A stretch of 34,950 nucleotides of DNA from Planctomycetota bacterium (lineage in GTDB: Bacteria; Planctomycetota; Planctomycetia; Pirellulales; Pirellulaceae). The notes under the pieces are model-generated. The model worked only from the letters and a program-made list of their open reading frames with translations. It searched no databases and was not told the DNA's origin. Shown here in pieces: positions 1 through 6,927 of this stretch (its first letter is position 1; each line of letters starts with the position of its first letter). The position numbers and the translations under genes are program-made. The stretch covers positions 1-34,950 of the forward strand of contig JAJDEH010000438.1 of the NCBI GenBank assembly GCA_029259935.1, read 5' to 3'.

Positions 1-115
1 AGAAAAAATCCCACGATGAGTGAACAAAAAGCTGAGCGTAGTTCACGCCGCGAAAGCGAGCGGCCGCTCGCCGAACGCGCGCGACCCGGGCTGGCGAATT
101 CAGCCAGAAAAACAT

Positions 116-739
116 TCAGGGTTCGCTTGTTTTGGGGCTAGTAGCCCCACGTGCTCCAACGGAGATAGTTGAACTTTTTGGATTTACACGATCAAACAGA
201 CGCATTCTGTAGTCAACATCGGAGATTTCTGATAAGTCAACTTCTTTAAAGTCAGGCGGCAAATCCGTCGTCGGGTAGAGTTCGTTCGCGGGGATATTCT
301 GACTCATCGAGCTGTGAGGCCGACGTCGACCAGTTGCTTTCGCGTTTTCACTGATGTCGGCATCTGGCATGTGTGGAACGTCGGGCAAGGCGATGGGAGT
401 GTCCAAGTCGAGGCCTTCGGTTAAACGTCGAATTTCCTCCACTTGTTTCCGCCGCTTTTTGCGTGCTTCGCCTTCCCCGGCTTTCCCCGGTTGAGCAAAG
501 CCAACAAGTTGCATCTCCTCAGCCCTCAAGTTGCCGCCCACGATGCGGGCCGCGTTTTCGGCGGTGATGACCAGGTAATAACCCGAATCTTTCGTGACCG
601 ACTTGTACTGGACGTACCGCGCCAGTGGAAAATCTTGCGGGTTGCGTGAATAGCTGACGACCAAGTTGTCGGTCGCCTGCATGCTTTTGACAAACGTGTT
701 GGGTCCCTGTCCGGGATATACCGCTGTTCCTACAGCCAT
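116..739 (-). CDS. phage-like structural protein, possibly capsid-related
   Basis: A 207-residue protein starts at ATG 739 behind a good ribosome binding site (AGGAG, about 8 bases upstream). The N-terminal half (VYPGQGPNTFVK, NLVVSYSRNP, ARYVQYKSV) resembles, from memory, the N-terminal part of structural proteins in planctomycete phage-like clusters. The middle is basic and charged (EARKKRRKQVEE, residues about 91-105), and the C-terminal half is rich in Pro, Asp and Ser with no clear fold. It follows a DUF2190-like cement gene and a protease/scaffold-like gene on the same strand, which is head-gene order, so a capsid or head-completion role is inferred. The true major capsid gene may lie beyond the left edge. 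No enzymatic motif is seen. Confidence 0.5.
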   Translation of the reverse strand: MAVGTAVYPGQGPNTFVKSMQATDNLVVSYSRNPQDFPLARYVQYKSVTKDSGYYLVITAENAARIVGGNLRAEEMQLVGFAQPGKAGEGEARKKRRKQVEEIRRLTEGLDLDTPIALPDVPHMPDADISENAKATGRRRPHSSMSQNIPANELYPTTDLPPDFKEVDLSEISDVDYRMRLFDRVNPKSSTISVGARGATSPKTSEP

Positions 740-834
740 CTTCTTAACTCCTGATTAGATTTCTTGTACGACGGCACGCTGTAGCCGTTGAGTATCGGTG
801 GATCGACGACTTTGAAGGGTCGTCGCACAACCAA
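730..834 (-). CDS. possible tiny protein between head genes
   Basis: The 125-base gap between the cement gene and the next gene holds a 34-codon reading frame opening at TTG 834. It is in the same frame as the preceding gene's stop and overlaps the start of the downstream gene by 10 bases. The peptide (VVRRPFKVVDPPILNGYSVP and onward) has protein-like composition. An alternative 36-codon frame starts at the ATG overlapping the upstream TAA (865-755), but its composition is less convincing. There is no clear ribosome binding site for either, so this is a weak call. Confidence 0.22.
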   Translation of the reverse strand: MVVRRPFKVVDPPILNGYSVPSYKKSNQELRRWL

Positions 835-864
835 GTTCGCGGCGCGAATTGCCGCGGGCTGCCA

Positions 865-1266
865 TTACGTTTCCAGTTCGCCGCGAATGACTCGGACCCG
901 AACCAATTCGTTGGCGGGACCGGCGGCCAAGGCTTCCGCGCCGTATTTATCTCCGGCAACCGCGGCGACCGCTTTGCCGTTGGCGTCCGGTTTCAACAAG
1001 TCGCCCGCGGAAACGGCGACCGTGCCGACGTCCAGTTCGCAGGTTTCTCCGTCGCCGTGAATCGCCACCGGATCGCCCGCATTGGCGTGCGGGTTAGTGC
1101 TGACTTCGGGAATTGGCGCGAACTTGGTGCCCTTGTGCGTGATGCCCACGGTGAAGTCACCCGCCGTGGCGTGGATCACCTGATAGTCGGCCAGTCCGTC
1201 CAGTTTGACGAAGCGCCGAGGTTGCACGGTGGCGCCGGCAACAAAGGAAGGGTGTTGGGAAGGCAT
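865..1266 (-). CDS. DUF2190-like capsid cement/decoration protein
   Basis: The 133-residue protein starts at ATG 1266 behind AGGGA. It has the layout of DUF2190 phage head-decoration proteins: an early PRRFVKLDG segment, a GDFTVGITHKG turn, an Ala/Gly-rich core, VSAGDLLKPDANGKAVA, and a late GAEALAAGPANELVRVRV strand. Members of this family trimerise on the outside of the capsid lattice and stabilise it. The usual family length is about 100-140 residues, so this looks complete. It lies downstream of the protease/scaffold-like gene, the normal place in a head module, and this is the best single piece of evidence that the leftward operon is phage-derived. It is separated from the upstream gene by a 187-base gap that holds a REP pair. 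Confidence 0.65.
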   Translation of the reverse strand: MPSQHPSFVAGATVQPRRFVKLDGLADYQVIHATAGDFTVGITHKGTKFAPIPEVSTNPHANAGDPVAIHGDGETCELDVGTVAVSAGDLLKPDANGKAVAAVAGDKYGAEALAAGPANELVRVRVIRGELET

Positions 1267-1330
1267 ATCTTGTCCCTCTTAATGAAATGTGAAATGGGTT
1301 TTTGAATGGTTGTGTTGAGCTGCTAGTTTT

Positions 1331-1441
1331 GGCGAGCCCCGGCGTGAGCCGGGGGTTGGAACCGCGTGTCCTGATCGTGCGCCGTGGATGCAGAATCAGT
1401 GTTCATCGCGATTCACCCCCGGCTAACGCCGAGGGCTCGCC
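1331..1441. repeat. REP pair (inverted repeat) inside the head-gene operon
   Basis: GGCGAGCCC followed by GGCGTGAGCCGGGGG at 1331-1355 is mirrored by CCCCCGGCTAACGCC and GGGCTCGCC at 1416-1441. Each arm is itself a short palindrome and the two arms are inverted relative to each other. It is a relative of the 120-bp elements found repeatedly between 23165 and 33354, but with a different internal sequence. It occupies most of the gap between the protease/scaffold gene and the cement gene. Confidence 0.7.
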
Positions 1442-1453
1442 GTTCAGCGCGGG

Positions 1454-3298
1454 TTACCTCTTCAAGTTCTTGTGAGCCTCGACGACGAGGCTGTCATAGT
1501 CGCGAAACTCGCCGTGCGTGGCGTAATGATCGCTGAGCCGGCGGATCTCATGGCTCAGCGCGCCTGAGTACTTCGCGCCCGGCGCTCCAGGCAACACGCC
1601 GGTCGGTATGCGTTCGGCCATGCGCGGCGCGGCGCGGAGGGCGAATTTTTCGATCGTGGCTAGATGCTTGTTGAACGCCCCGTCGCTGATGTTGGCTCCC
1701 ATCGAGTAAAGGCAGACGCGCGATTCTTCGTCGGCGTCGACCAAGCCCGGATAGCGATGAGCCAATTCGGCAAGCCGGCGGCGGCGATCGGAATCGGCGC
1801 TTTGTTGCTCGACCTGCATCAAGCGTTGCGAAAGGGCGTAGTTCTCTCGAGCCAAATCGGAATCGGAATAGGCAAGCGAATGGCGATAACGCATTCCGTA
1901 TTCCTGTTCGTCGTCGGCCATCGGTTTGCCGGGCGTCGGTGGGTAGGGCATGCCGTTTCCGGGCACTGGTTGTTGTTGCGGTGGGCCGGGTTGGATTCCC
2001 AACACGTCGTTCAAGTCGGCCAGCGGGTCTTCCGTCGGAGGAGCGGCTTGATTCGGAGCATAGAGTTGGGGCTTGGCCGAAGGAGGCGGCGCTTTCGGTT
2101 TCATGCCGCCGGGCATTCCCGGCATTTGAGGAGGCGAGCCATAGTCCATGTCCCCGGGCATCTCGCCGCCATACTCGGCACCGGGCATTGCTTCGGCATA
2201 CTCGCCGCCTGGCATCTGGCCACCGTATTCGTTGCCGTATTCGCCGCCGGGCATTTCTGCTCCCGGCATTTCTGCTCCGTAGTCACCATCGCCGGCACCC
2301 AGCATTGCGAGTGGGTCGGCGGCCGGATCCATCGCGCCCATCTCGGCATGCGGGTCCGATTCGCCGTGAGGATGTTCCGCGCCAAATTCGTCGCCGTGAT
2401 GATCAAGCTCCGCCTGCTCTTGCTGCATTTGTTGGCGGATCCAAACAAACTCGGGCGTCTGAGCGACGGCGGCAATGAGTTGGCGGAGGTCTTCGTCAGC
2501 CATCATGAGTTCTGCTCCTTCGTCCGTATCTGATTCGGACAGGTAAGTTGTCGAGTGCATGGTGGGGCCGCCGGCGTCACCGGCCAGGCCCGCTTCGTAA
2601 TGGGCGGCAGGCGCCTCGAACGAATATTTTTCGACCACGGCTCCGTTGCTGTGGACGGTTTGAAACTTGATGGGTAAGGGAAGCCGCGGGGCTTCGCTGC
2701 CGAGCGCCGCGACCGGATCGAAAAACTGCTCGCCCGACTTTTTGATGGTCCACAGTTCGACGCTGCGCCGCGGTTTGCGGCGGAGGATTTCGGCTTTGTC
2801 CTTAAGGTGATATTCGTCGGCGAAAATCGCCCAGCCCGGCTCCTTGCGGCCGATCATGCCCAGCCGATACGTGCCGTGATAGCCGAGTACGTCGGGTTGC
2901 GGTTTGCCTTCGTCGCTGGGCGTATGGCCGTCGGCGATGACCGGAAACGCGCCCCGCTCGGCAATGCGGTGATTGCAATCGCGGACGATTTTGGCCAGAT
3001 CCTTCACACTGTATTTGCGAGTCTGGCCGCGCTCGTCCTCGGTTTCGTGTTCGGCGAACACGCAGACGTTTTTCTTGATCTGGAACTGCCGAGGAGAAAA
3101 GTGGCGTTTGGCTTCGCGTTCGGCGTCCGTTTCTCCGTTGTGTTGTGTCCAAGCGCGCTCGATCAATTCGTTTCGTTCGTCGGCGTCGTCCAGGTCGGAC
3201 GCCAAGAGGCTCCGATGCGCCCGGATCGCGTATCGCTCGAAGCTCTCCGTCGTTTCCGGCGTTGGAACTTGAACGTCCTGTTTTGGAAAACCGATCAT
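1454..3298 (-). CDS. probable prohead protease/scaffold-like phage protein
   Basis: The start is placed at ATG 3298 (MIGFPKQDVQ), preceded by AAGGAAA at good spacing, giving 614 residues; an upstream in-frame TTG at 3355 lacks a comparable site. Residues about 55-205 form a compact domain (KYSVKDLAKIVRDCNHRI, FPVIADGHT, RRSVELWTIKKSG, FDPVAALGSEAPRLPLP) whose layout recalls phage head-maturation proteases: a strand pair, a conserved His, then a V(E/S)L strand before the substrate loop. A long low-complexity segment of repeated E-M-P-G-G-E-Y-G units follows, then a helical charged tail. A protease followed by a flexible scaffold on one chain is known in several phages, and the position just before the cement gene fits. 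The catalytic residues are not certain, so this is a contextual call. Confidence 0.5.
   Translation of the reverse strand: MIGFPKQDVQVPTPETTESFERYAIRAHRSLLASDLDDADERNELIERAWTQHNGETDAEREAKRHFSPRQFQIKKNVCVFAEHETEDERGQTRKYSVKDLAKIVRDCNHRIAERGAFPVIADGHTPSDEGKPQPDVLGYHGTYRLGMIGRKEPGWAIFADEYHLKDKAEILRRKPRRSVELWTIKKSGEQFFDPVAALGSEAPRLPLPIKFQTVHSNGAVVEKYSFEAPAAHYEAGLAGDAGGPTMHSTTYLSESDTDEGAELMMADEDLRQLIAAVAQTPEFVWIRQQMQQEQAELDHHGDEFGAEHPHGESDPHAEMGAMDPAADPLAMLGAGDGDYGAEMPGAEMPGGEYGNEYGGQMPGGEYAEAMPGAEYGGEMPGDMDYGSPPQMPGMPGGMKPKAPPPSAKPQLYAPNQAAPPTEDPLADLNDVLGIQPGPPQQQPVPGNGMPYPPTPGKPMADDEQEYGMRYRHSLAYSDSDLARENYALSQRLMQVEQQSADSDRRRRLAELAHRYPGLVDADEESRVCLYSMGANISDGAFNKHLATIEKFALRAAPRMAERIPTGVLPGAPGAKYSGALSHEIRRLSDHYATHGEFRDYDSLVVEAHKNLKR
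2101..2285 (-). repeat. degenerate tandem repeat encoding Met-Pro-Gly-Gly-Glu-Tyr units
   Basis: Within the protease/scaffold-like gene a stretch of about 60 codons repeats variants of (E/Q/A)MPG(G/A)EYG. The DNA shows recurrent GCCGGGCAT and TACTCGCC words on the plus strand. The encoded segment is Met-, Gly-, Tyr- and acid-rich and is likely disordered. Confidence 0.75.
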
Positions 3299-3366
3299 GT
3301 TGGGTTTCCTTATTCTGGCCCGCCCGCGGTTGGCCGGATCCAAAGGAGTTAACAAAGTGAGGACAA

Positions 3367-3415
3367 CAAAAAAAGCCGCTGTCGGCGGCGAGTGATCTCG
3401 CGGCTGACAGCGGCT
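3367..3415 (-). terminator. intrinsic terminator
   Basis: Reading leftward, AGCCGCTGTC (3415-3406) pairs perfectly with GACAGCGGCT (3383-3374) around a loop holding a further GCGAG/CTCGC stem, followed by a run of eight T at about 3374-3367. It lies between the 81-residue gene and the protease/scaffold gene, about 70 bases before the latter's start. Confidence 0.85.
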
Positions 3416-3457
3416 CTAGTTTTCTAGTTACCGCGTGTGTTCTTGGTTTAGGTGCTG

Positions 3458-3703
3458 CTAACTTTTTTCGTCGAGTCTCTTTGAAGTTATGGGTTCATTT
3501 CGTTCGGCCTGTTCGTGGCCAATGATGTGTCGTTCGATGGCACCGTCCAGCAGGCGAATATTGAGGCTGATCGAGCCGTGAAAATGCGGATGATAGCGGA
3601 GCATGGTCGCCAGATGCTGTCGCAGAGCTCGCAAGGCCGCTTCCAAGCCGGCTTGATTCGTTGCCACGCGATCGACGGCTTGTCGTTTCGATTGCTTGGT
3701 CAA
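3458..3703 (-). CDS. small basic protein of unknown function
   Basis: The 81-residue frame opens at TTG 3703, preceded by AAAGGTG, a usable ribosome binding site 5 bases upstream. An alternative frame from 3749 overlaps in another register and looks less protein-like. The protein is basic at the N-terminus (TKQSKRQAVDR), helical in the middle (LEAALRALRQHLATMLRY) and ends in a charged tail. There is a cluster of His (RYHPHFHG) but no recognised family. It sits in the leftward phage-like set between two terminators, so it may be its own small transcription unit. Confidence 0.5.
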   Translation of the reverse strand: MTKQSKRQAVDRVATNQAGLEAALRALRQHLATMLRYHPHFHGSISLNIRLLDGAIERHIIGHEQAERNEPITSKRLDEKS

Positions 3704-3824
3704 CTTTCACCTTTGCCCGTGGTTGATACTGCCCATTGCCCATGCCCATATACGCATTGTACCGGAATCGATGGTGATCGGTCTAGTGTTAGATTTTGCG
3801 TGGGGTGGTTGCATCGCCGCGCAT

Positions 3825-3869
3825 AAAAAAAGCCGGATAGATCCGATGCTCACGGCGAATCTATCCGGC
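3825..3869 (-). terminator. intrinsic terminator after the CGCEP-repeat gene
   Basis: Reading leftward, GCCGGATAGAT (3869-3859) pairs perfectly with ATCTATCCGGC (3842-3832), followed by seven T (3831-3825). It begins 23 bases after the stop of the CGCEP-repeat gene and is a typical terminator for it. Confidence 0.88.
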
Positions 3870-3891
3870 AGCCTTACCACAGCTTCTGATT

Positions 3892-4446
3892 CTACTTGAA
3901 GAACAAGGTCTGATCGGCCGTCGGCTTCAACGCGCGATCAGAAATAGGCAGCTTGGCGTCCTCGTCATGAATGACGTCGACGTTGGCCGGTTCTTCGACG
4001 TGAGGATACTGGACACATGCGGACGAATAACATTGCGGGCGGCCAGCACCCAACAGACGTCCCAATAGACCCTTCGATCCGCAACTCTTGCCGCAAGAGA
4101 ATACGCCATCGCAGCCGCAACCGGGTTCGCAGCCACAGGCTGGCTCGCAACCACAAATAGGCTCACAGCCACAAATGGGTTCACAACCGCAGATTGGCTC
4201 ACAACCGCAGATTGGTTCACAACCGCAGGCGGGCTCGCAGCCGCAAACCGGTTCGCAACCACAAATGGGTTCGCAACCACAGGTGATGTCGCAGCCGCAT
4301 ACCGGTTCGCAGGCCGGAGTCGCACAGCAAGAGCAAGCTCGACAGTTGGATGTGCCCAGTAGGCGGTCGAGTAATTCAAAGCCGAAGCTCTGAGAACAAA
4401 TGCCAAGTGTTAAGGCAAGGGTGTACACGAAGACCTTACAGTTCAT
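3892..4446 (-). CDS. secreted cysteine-rich CGCEP-repeat protein
   Basis: The start is ATG 4446 (MNCKVFVYTLALTLG), preceded by AAGGAGA at 7 bases; the longer upstream frame is an open extension with no site. The 184-residue product has a signal peptide (about residues 1-22) and then a short motif LLDRLLGTSNCRACSCC. About eleven six-residue CGCEP(I/V/A) units cover residues 46-112, and a second copy of the flanking motif (LLGRLLG, residues 127-133) leads into an acidic tail. Such repeats are a familiar feature of exported planctomycete proteins; a structural or metal-binding envelope role is usually supposed but not proven. It is flanked by terminators and by phage-like genes on the same strand, so it may be a cargo gene carried by the element. 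Confidence 0.75.
   Translation of the reverse strand: MNCKVFVYTLALTLGICSQSFGFELLDRLLGTSNCRACSCCATPACEPVCGCDITCGCEPICGCEPVCGCEPACGCEPICGCEPICGCEPICGCEPICGCEPACGCEPGCGCDGVFSCGKSCGSKGLLGRLLGAGRPQCYSSACVQYPHVEEPANVDVIHDEDAKLPISDRALKPTADQTLFFK
4111..4311 (-). repeat. 18-bp tandem repeat coding for CGCEPx
   Basis: About eleven imperfect 18-bp units encode the six-residue repeat of the cysteine-rich protein. On the plus strand they read as recurring TCACAACCGCAGATTGGC-like words, which creates a false opposite-strand frame of Q-P-Q-x-G-S repeats at 4088-4393. Confidence 0.85.
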
Positions 4447-4919
4447 GGAATTTCTCCTTGACTGGACGACGAGTGCGCCCGAGTGAAAATGAGGATCGCG
4501 CACGGCTGGGGATCGACGTGCGATCGATCTTGCAGTGCAGGAAGACAAGATGTGGAAGGGACGAGGGAATGACAGGAAGGGGGGATGCGGAAGGCCAAGG
4601 AAGGGTGGGGAAGGCCTAGCCGAAATTGAAAGTATTACTTCTATCGGTCGCGCCGCTGGATCGACTTGAGCCGAGATTGCGGATAGTGACGGCAGTGCTG
4701 CACGAGCGTGCTGGCGCGATTCATTCGGCTGGGTATAACTGGAACGGGGGGACCGCCCGCATTGAGCGTGACGACTTGTTGACAACTAATCGACATTTGA
4801 TTGACAACGTAACCTGTTAACTGCCTAGGGCTTGCGGAAAACCCGGGCCTTCGCCAGTTGCCGGAATTGACAATCCGTCCGATGAAGTTGACAAGCGGCA
4901 TCCCACTCGCGGCAATGCG
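4447..4919. promoter_or_regulatory. 473-base intergenic region upstream of the CGCEP gene
   Basis: No convincing gene is present. Positions 4537-4618 are a strongly purine-rich plus strand (repeated GGAAGG, GGGGAAGG words), so a leftward transcript would start with a long C/U-rich leader. Two direct copies of TTGACAAC lie at 4779-4786 and 4801-4808, spaced 22 bases start to start (two helical turns), as an activator or repressor pair might be. No clear -35/-10 pair could be fixed. Confidence 0.35.
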
Positions 4920-5360
4920 TCACTTTGAGAGTTTCAACAACCCCACACGTTGGCTTTGGGGAAATTGCTGCCGGTCCAGCACTTCCGGGTCGTATTGCGT
5001 CCAGCTTTCGTAGAACGATTTGGCACGGATGCACCTGAGTTCTTCGCCACGGCGAACGATCAAAACATGGCCGCCTCGGCGGTAATCGCGAGCGGGCCGC
5101 GCCTGGTCAACGCTTTTCCACAGCATCCACCAGGCGACATGATATTGGCTGGCGTGTTCGGTCTTGGACTCGCTCCACGTCCAGCCAATCAGTTGCGAAA
5201 AATTGTGTTGCCCTTTTTCGTCGTAGTAGTGATTGAGTTCCAAGACATCCACGTGGTCACATGGAGGATATTTGACTTCGGCGTCCGGCACCGCCCGCTT
5301 GGCAAGCAAGCTACTACCCAGGCCCAAGCAATACATCACGAGAACGATTCGACCTGCCAC
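4920..5360 (-). CDS. exported protein of unknown function
   Basis: The 146-residue protein starts at GTG 5360 behind a strong GGGGAGG site. The N-terminus (MAGRIVLVMYCLGLGSSLLA) is a plausible signal peptide. The mature part contains DVLELNHYYDEKGQHNF, a Trp-rich segment (IGWTWSESKTEHASQYHVAWWMLW) and RRGGHVLIVRRGEELRCIRAKSF. The Tyr/Trp-rich core suggests a compact beta fold. I do not recognise the family with certainty. It follows the HELLH gene by about 110 bases in the same direction, and that gap (5361-5472) carries GAAGG/CTTCC-rich repetitive DNA. Confidence 0.55.
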   Translation of the reverse strand: MAGRIVLVMYCLGLGSSLLAKRAVPDAEVKYPPCDHVDVLELNHYYDEKGQHNFSQLIGWTWSESKTEHASQYHVAWWMLWKSVDQARPARDYRRGGHVLIVRRGEELRCIRAKSFYESWTQYDPEVLDRQQFPQSQRVGLLKLSK

Positions 5361-5472
5361 GACGGACCTCCCCTCTCTACCGAGCTAAATATGGAAGTAC
5401 ACCCTTCTGACGGAGAACGGCTCGACCGCTTCATTCATCCTTCTTCCTTCCACCTTCATCCTTCGCTCCTCG

Positions 5473-5754
5473 TCACACTTCGGCGTCGTCAGTCTTTCGA
5501 TAGCCGAGCCGCCACAAGACCATCGAAAGCTCCTTGGCCGAGCGATCGACCCACCACTCGCGCCAATGAGGACCTAGCCCGTGGAGCAATTCGTGGACGA
5601 CGGTTTCCAATTCCTCGTACGGATCCTCGTTGCGAGCGACACGGATCTCGCGCGTGTCGTGGTCCAATTCGCCGTGGTTATTTTTCAGTTGGGCGTAGCG
5701 CAGCGTGTGGCCGACACCGCCCAGCCGAAGTTTCAGGATCTTTTTGCGCGACAT
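5473..5754 (-). CDS. small HELLH zinc-metallopeptidase candidate
   Basis: A 93-residue basic protein (MSRKKILKLRLGGVGH) with the zinc-peptidase motif HExxH in the context ETVVHELLHGLGPHW (residues about 50-64). Upstream lies a short acidic strand (GELDHDTREIRVARNEDP) as in small SprT/ImmA-like or phage metallopeptidases, where one or two strands precede the catalytic helix. There is no signal peptide, so it would act in the cytoplasm or after lysis. A third zinc ligand could be the downstream His or Glu (GPHWREWW) but is not certain. Neighbours are small phage-like genes on the same strand. Confidence 0.6.
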   Translation of the reverse strand: MSRKKILKLRLGGVGHTLRYAQLKNNHGELDHDTREIRVARNEDPYEELETVVHELLHGLGPHWREWWVDRSAKELSMVLWRLGYRKTDDAEV

Positions 5755-5865
5755 GAGGCTGCTTACAGGTGAAGAGTTGGTAATCTTGAGTCAAGTTTGA
5801 GCGACCAACGGGAACGAGTTACTACCGCCGAGCGATAGTTCGTACTGGTTCGAGGCCCGGCCTCG

Positions 5866-6141
5866 TCAGTTGTCTTTCGCTCGGTCGGCTCGCGTTGGCA
5901 GCTTGGCCTGCGCGCCCAACTCGTCACGTAGGTCGGCCGGTAATTGCCGAATCAAAGCGGCGATCAACCACAACGCGTGATCCTCGGTGAGGAAAATGGC
6001 TTGCAGCGATTGGCCGCTGGGTGCCGTGATTTGTTCACAGCATTCCTCGTCGGCGGCGACAAACAGCGTCCGCTGGCCATCGTCCTCGTTGCGTCCTTCT
6101 CCCACGATCAAGTCGTCATCGCTTGTAGGTTCGGCTATCAT
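5866..6141 (-). CDS. small acidic protein of unknown function
   Basis: The start is placed at ATG 6141 (MIAEPTSDDDLIVGEG) because it overlaps the upstream gene's stop as ATGA, giving 91 residues; a start four codons earlier is possible. The protein is acidic at the N-terminus, has a CCEQ segment (residues about 35-38) and an amphipathic helix (DHALWLIAALIRQLPADLRDEL). No family is recognised. The overlap implies translational coupling with the zinc-finger-like gene. Confidence 0.5.
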   Translation of the reverse strand: MIAEPTSDDDLIVGEGRNEDDGQRTLFVAADEECCEQITAPSGQSLQAIFLTEDHALWLIAALIRQLPADLRDELGAQAKLPTRADRAKDN

Positions 6142-6593
6142 TGGTCCTCCCATTCGTCTTGGAAAACTTCGGAATCGCGGCGCGCGTGTCGCGCCGCGAA
6201 CACAATTTCACGGTCGGCCGCCCGTCCCAAGCTCGGTTCCTCGTCGGACCGCGAAACAGGCGTGGGGCGAGCCACCAGACGTGGACGAAACGCGAGTCGC
6301 ACATCGCCGCCACGTGTTCCGTAGTCCGTTCGTGCCCGGTCCATGAAAATGTCCGCCACGGCCTTGGTTTGAAACTCACGAATGGAAACGCGATTTCCAT
6401 GCACGTTCAATCCTCGGACCCACCACGTTCGGTGGGCCAGCGATTGTTCTCGGTACAGAGTCCCTTCCAGGATTTCCTGGCGATCGATGATCATGACTCG
6501 ATCGCGGTCGTATAAGCCTCGGCGACAGTTGGACATCGCCATCAAGTGCAACAGATAGTCGCTCAGCTTTCCTCGGCACACTGGGCATCTCAC
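6138..6593 (-). CDS. protein with N-terminal CPVC knuckle, unknown function
   Basis: The 151-residue protein starts at GTG 6593 behind GGAGG. It opens with MRCPVCRGKLSDYLLHLMAMSNCRRG, where C3, C6 and C23 could bind a metal. A beta-rich middle (VMIIDRQEILEGTLYREQ, WWVRGLNVHGNRVSIREF) is followed by an Arg/Glu-rich tail. This pattern is seen in small phage proteins of unknown role. It is coupled to the downstream acidic protein by a 4-base overlap. Confidence 0.5.
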   Translation of the reverse strand: MRCPVCRGKLSDYLLHLMAMSNCRRGLYDRDRVMIIDRQEILEGTLYREQSLAHRTWWVRGLNVHGNRVSIREFQTKAVADIFMDRARTDYGTRGGDVRLAFRPRLVARPTPVSRSDEEPSLGRAADREIVFAARHARRDSEVFQDEWEDQ

Positions 6594-6673
6594 GCCGGCC
6601 TCCTCCTTGAAAGAACGATAGGTTGAGTGGATACGTTACGGAATTCTCGAGACTTCACGCTTGCTCGACGCGG

Positions 6674-6925
6674 TCATGAGTCCTCCAAGTTTTGGATGCG
6701 ATGCTCGTTCATTTCGATGATGAGCTGATTTCGCTTGGCCAGTTCGGCAATCTCGCTGGCCAAAGCTTTGACTTCCTTGATCCCTTCGTGGTGATTGTCG
6801 ACTTGCTTCTGCAAGGCCGACGTCGTGCTGCCCGTCCAGAATGCTCCGCAGCACAATCCCAGCACGACCGCAATCGAAACCGGCGTGCTTTGCGTGATGC
6901 TCCACCTCATTGATTCACTGCCCAT
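6674..6925 (-). CDS. membrane-anchored coiled-coil protein (lysis/holin-accessory-like)
   Basis: The start is ATG 6925 (MGSESMRWSITQ), preceded by TGGAG; the longer frame runs back into the upstream gene without a better site. The 83-residue protein has one membrane segment (residues about 14-31, TPVSIAVVLGLCCGAFWT) followed by a coiled coil (ALQKQVDNHHEGIKEVKALA to the end). This architecture is that of small phage holin-accessory or XhlA/Rz-like proteins, but it is also found elsewhere, so lysis is an inference from context. It begins two bases after the stop of the heme-protein gene. Confidence 0.5.
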   Translation of the reverse strand: MGSESMRWSITQSTPVSIAVVLGLCCGAFWTGSTTSALQKQVDNHHEGIKEVKALASEIAELAKRNQLIIEMNEHRIQNLEDS

Positions 6926-6927
6926 GA

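Noticed and set aside
92..108. Hairpin after the leftmost gene
   Set aside because: CTGGC/GCCAG is only 5 bp and has no T run.
1664..2533. 289-codon plus-strand frame opposite the protease/scaffold-like gene
   Set aside because: Its His/Arg-rich composition is typical of the antisense of a GC-rich gene; the minus-strand gene has a better start and context.
3299..3355. TTG 3355 as start of the protease/scaffold-like gene
   Set aside because: ATG 3298 has AAGGAAA at good spacing, and the extra 19 residues are Arg/Pro-rich with no site before the TTG.
3707..3814. 35-codon minus-strand frame between the terminator and the TTG-start gene
   Set aside because: No ribosome binding site and no protein-like pattern; it only happens to end just before the next start.
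4088..4393. Plus-strand frame of Q-P-Q-x-G-S repeats
   Set aside because: It is the opposite strand of the CGCEP tandem repeat; the minus-strand gene has a signal peptide, a ribosome binding site and a terminator.
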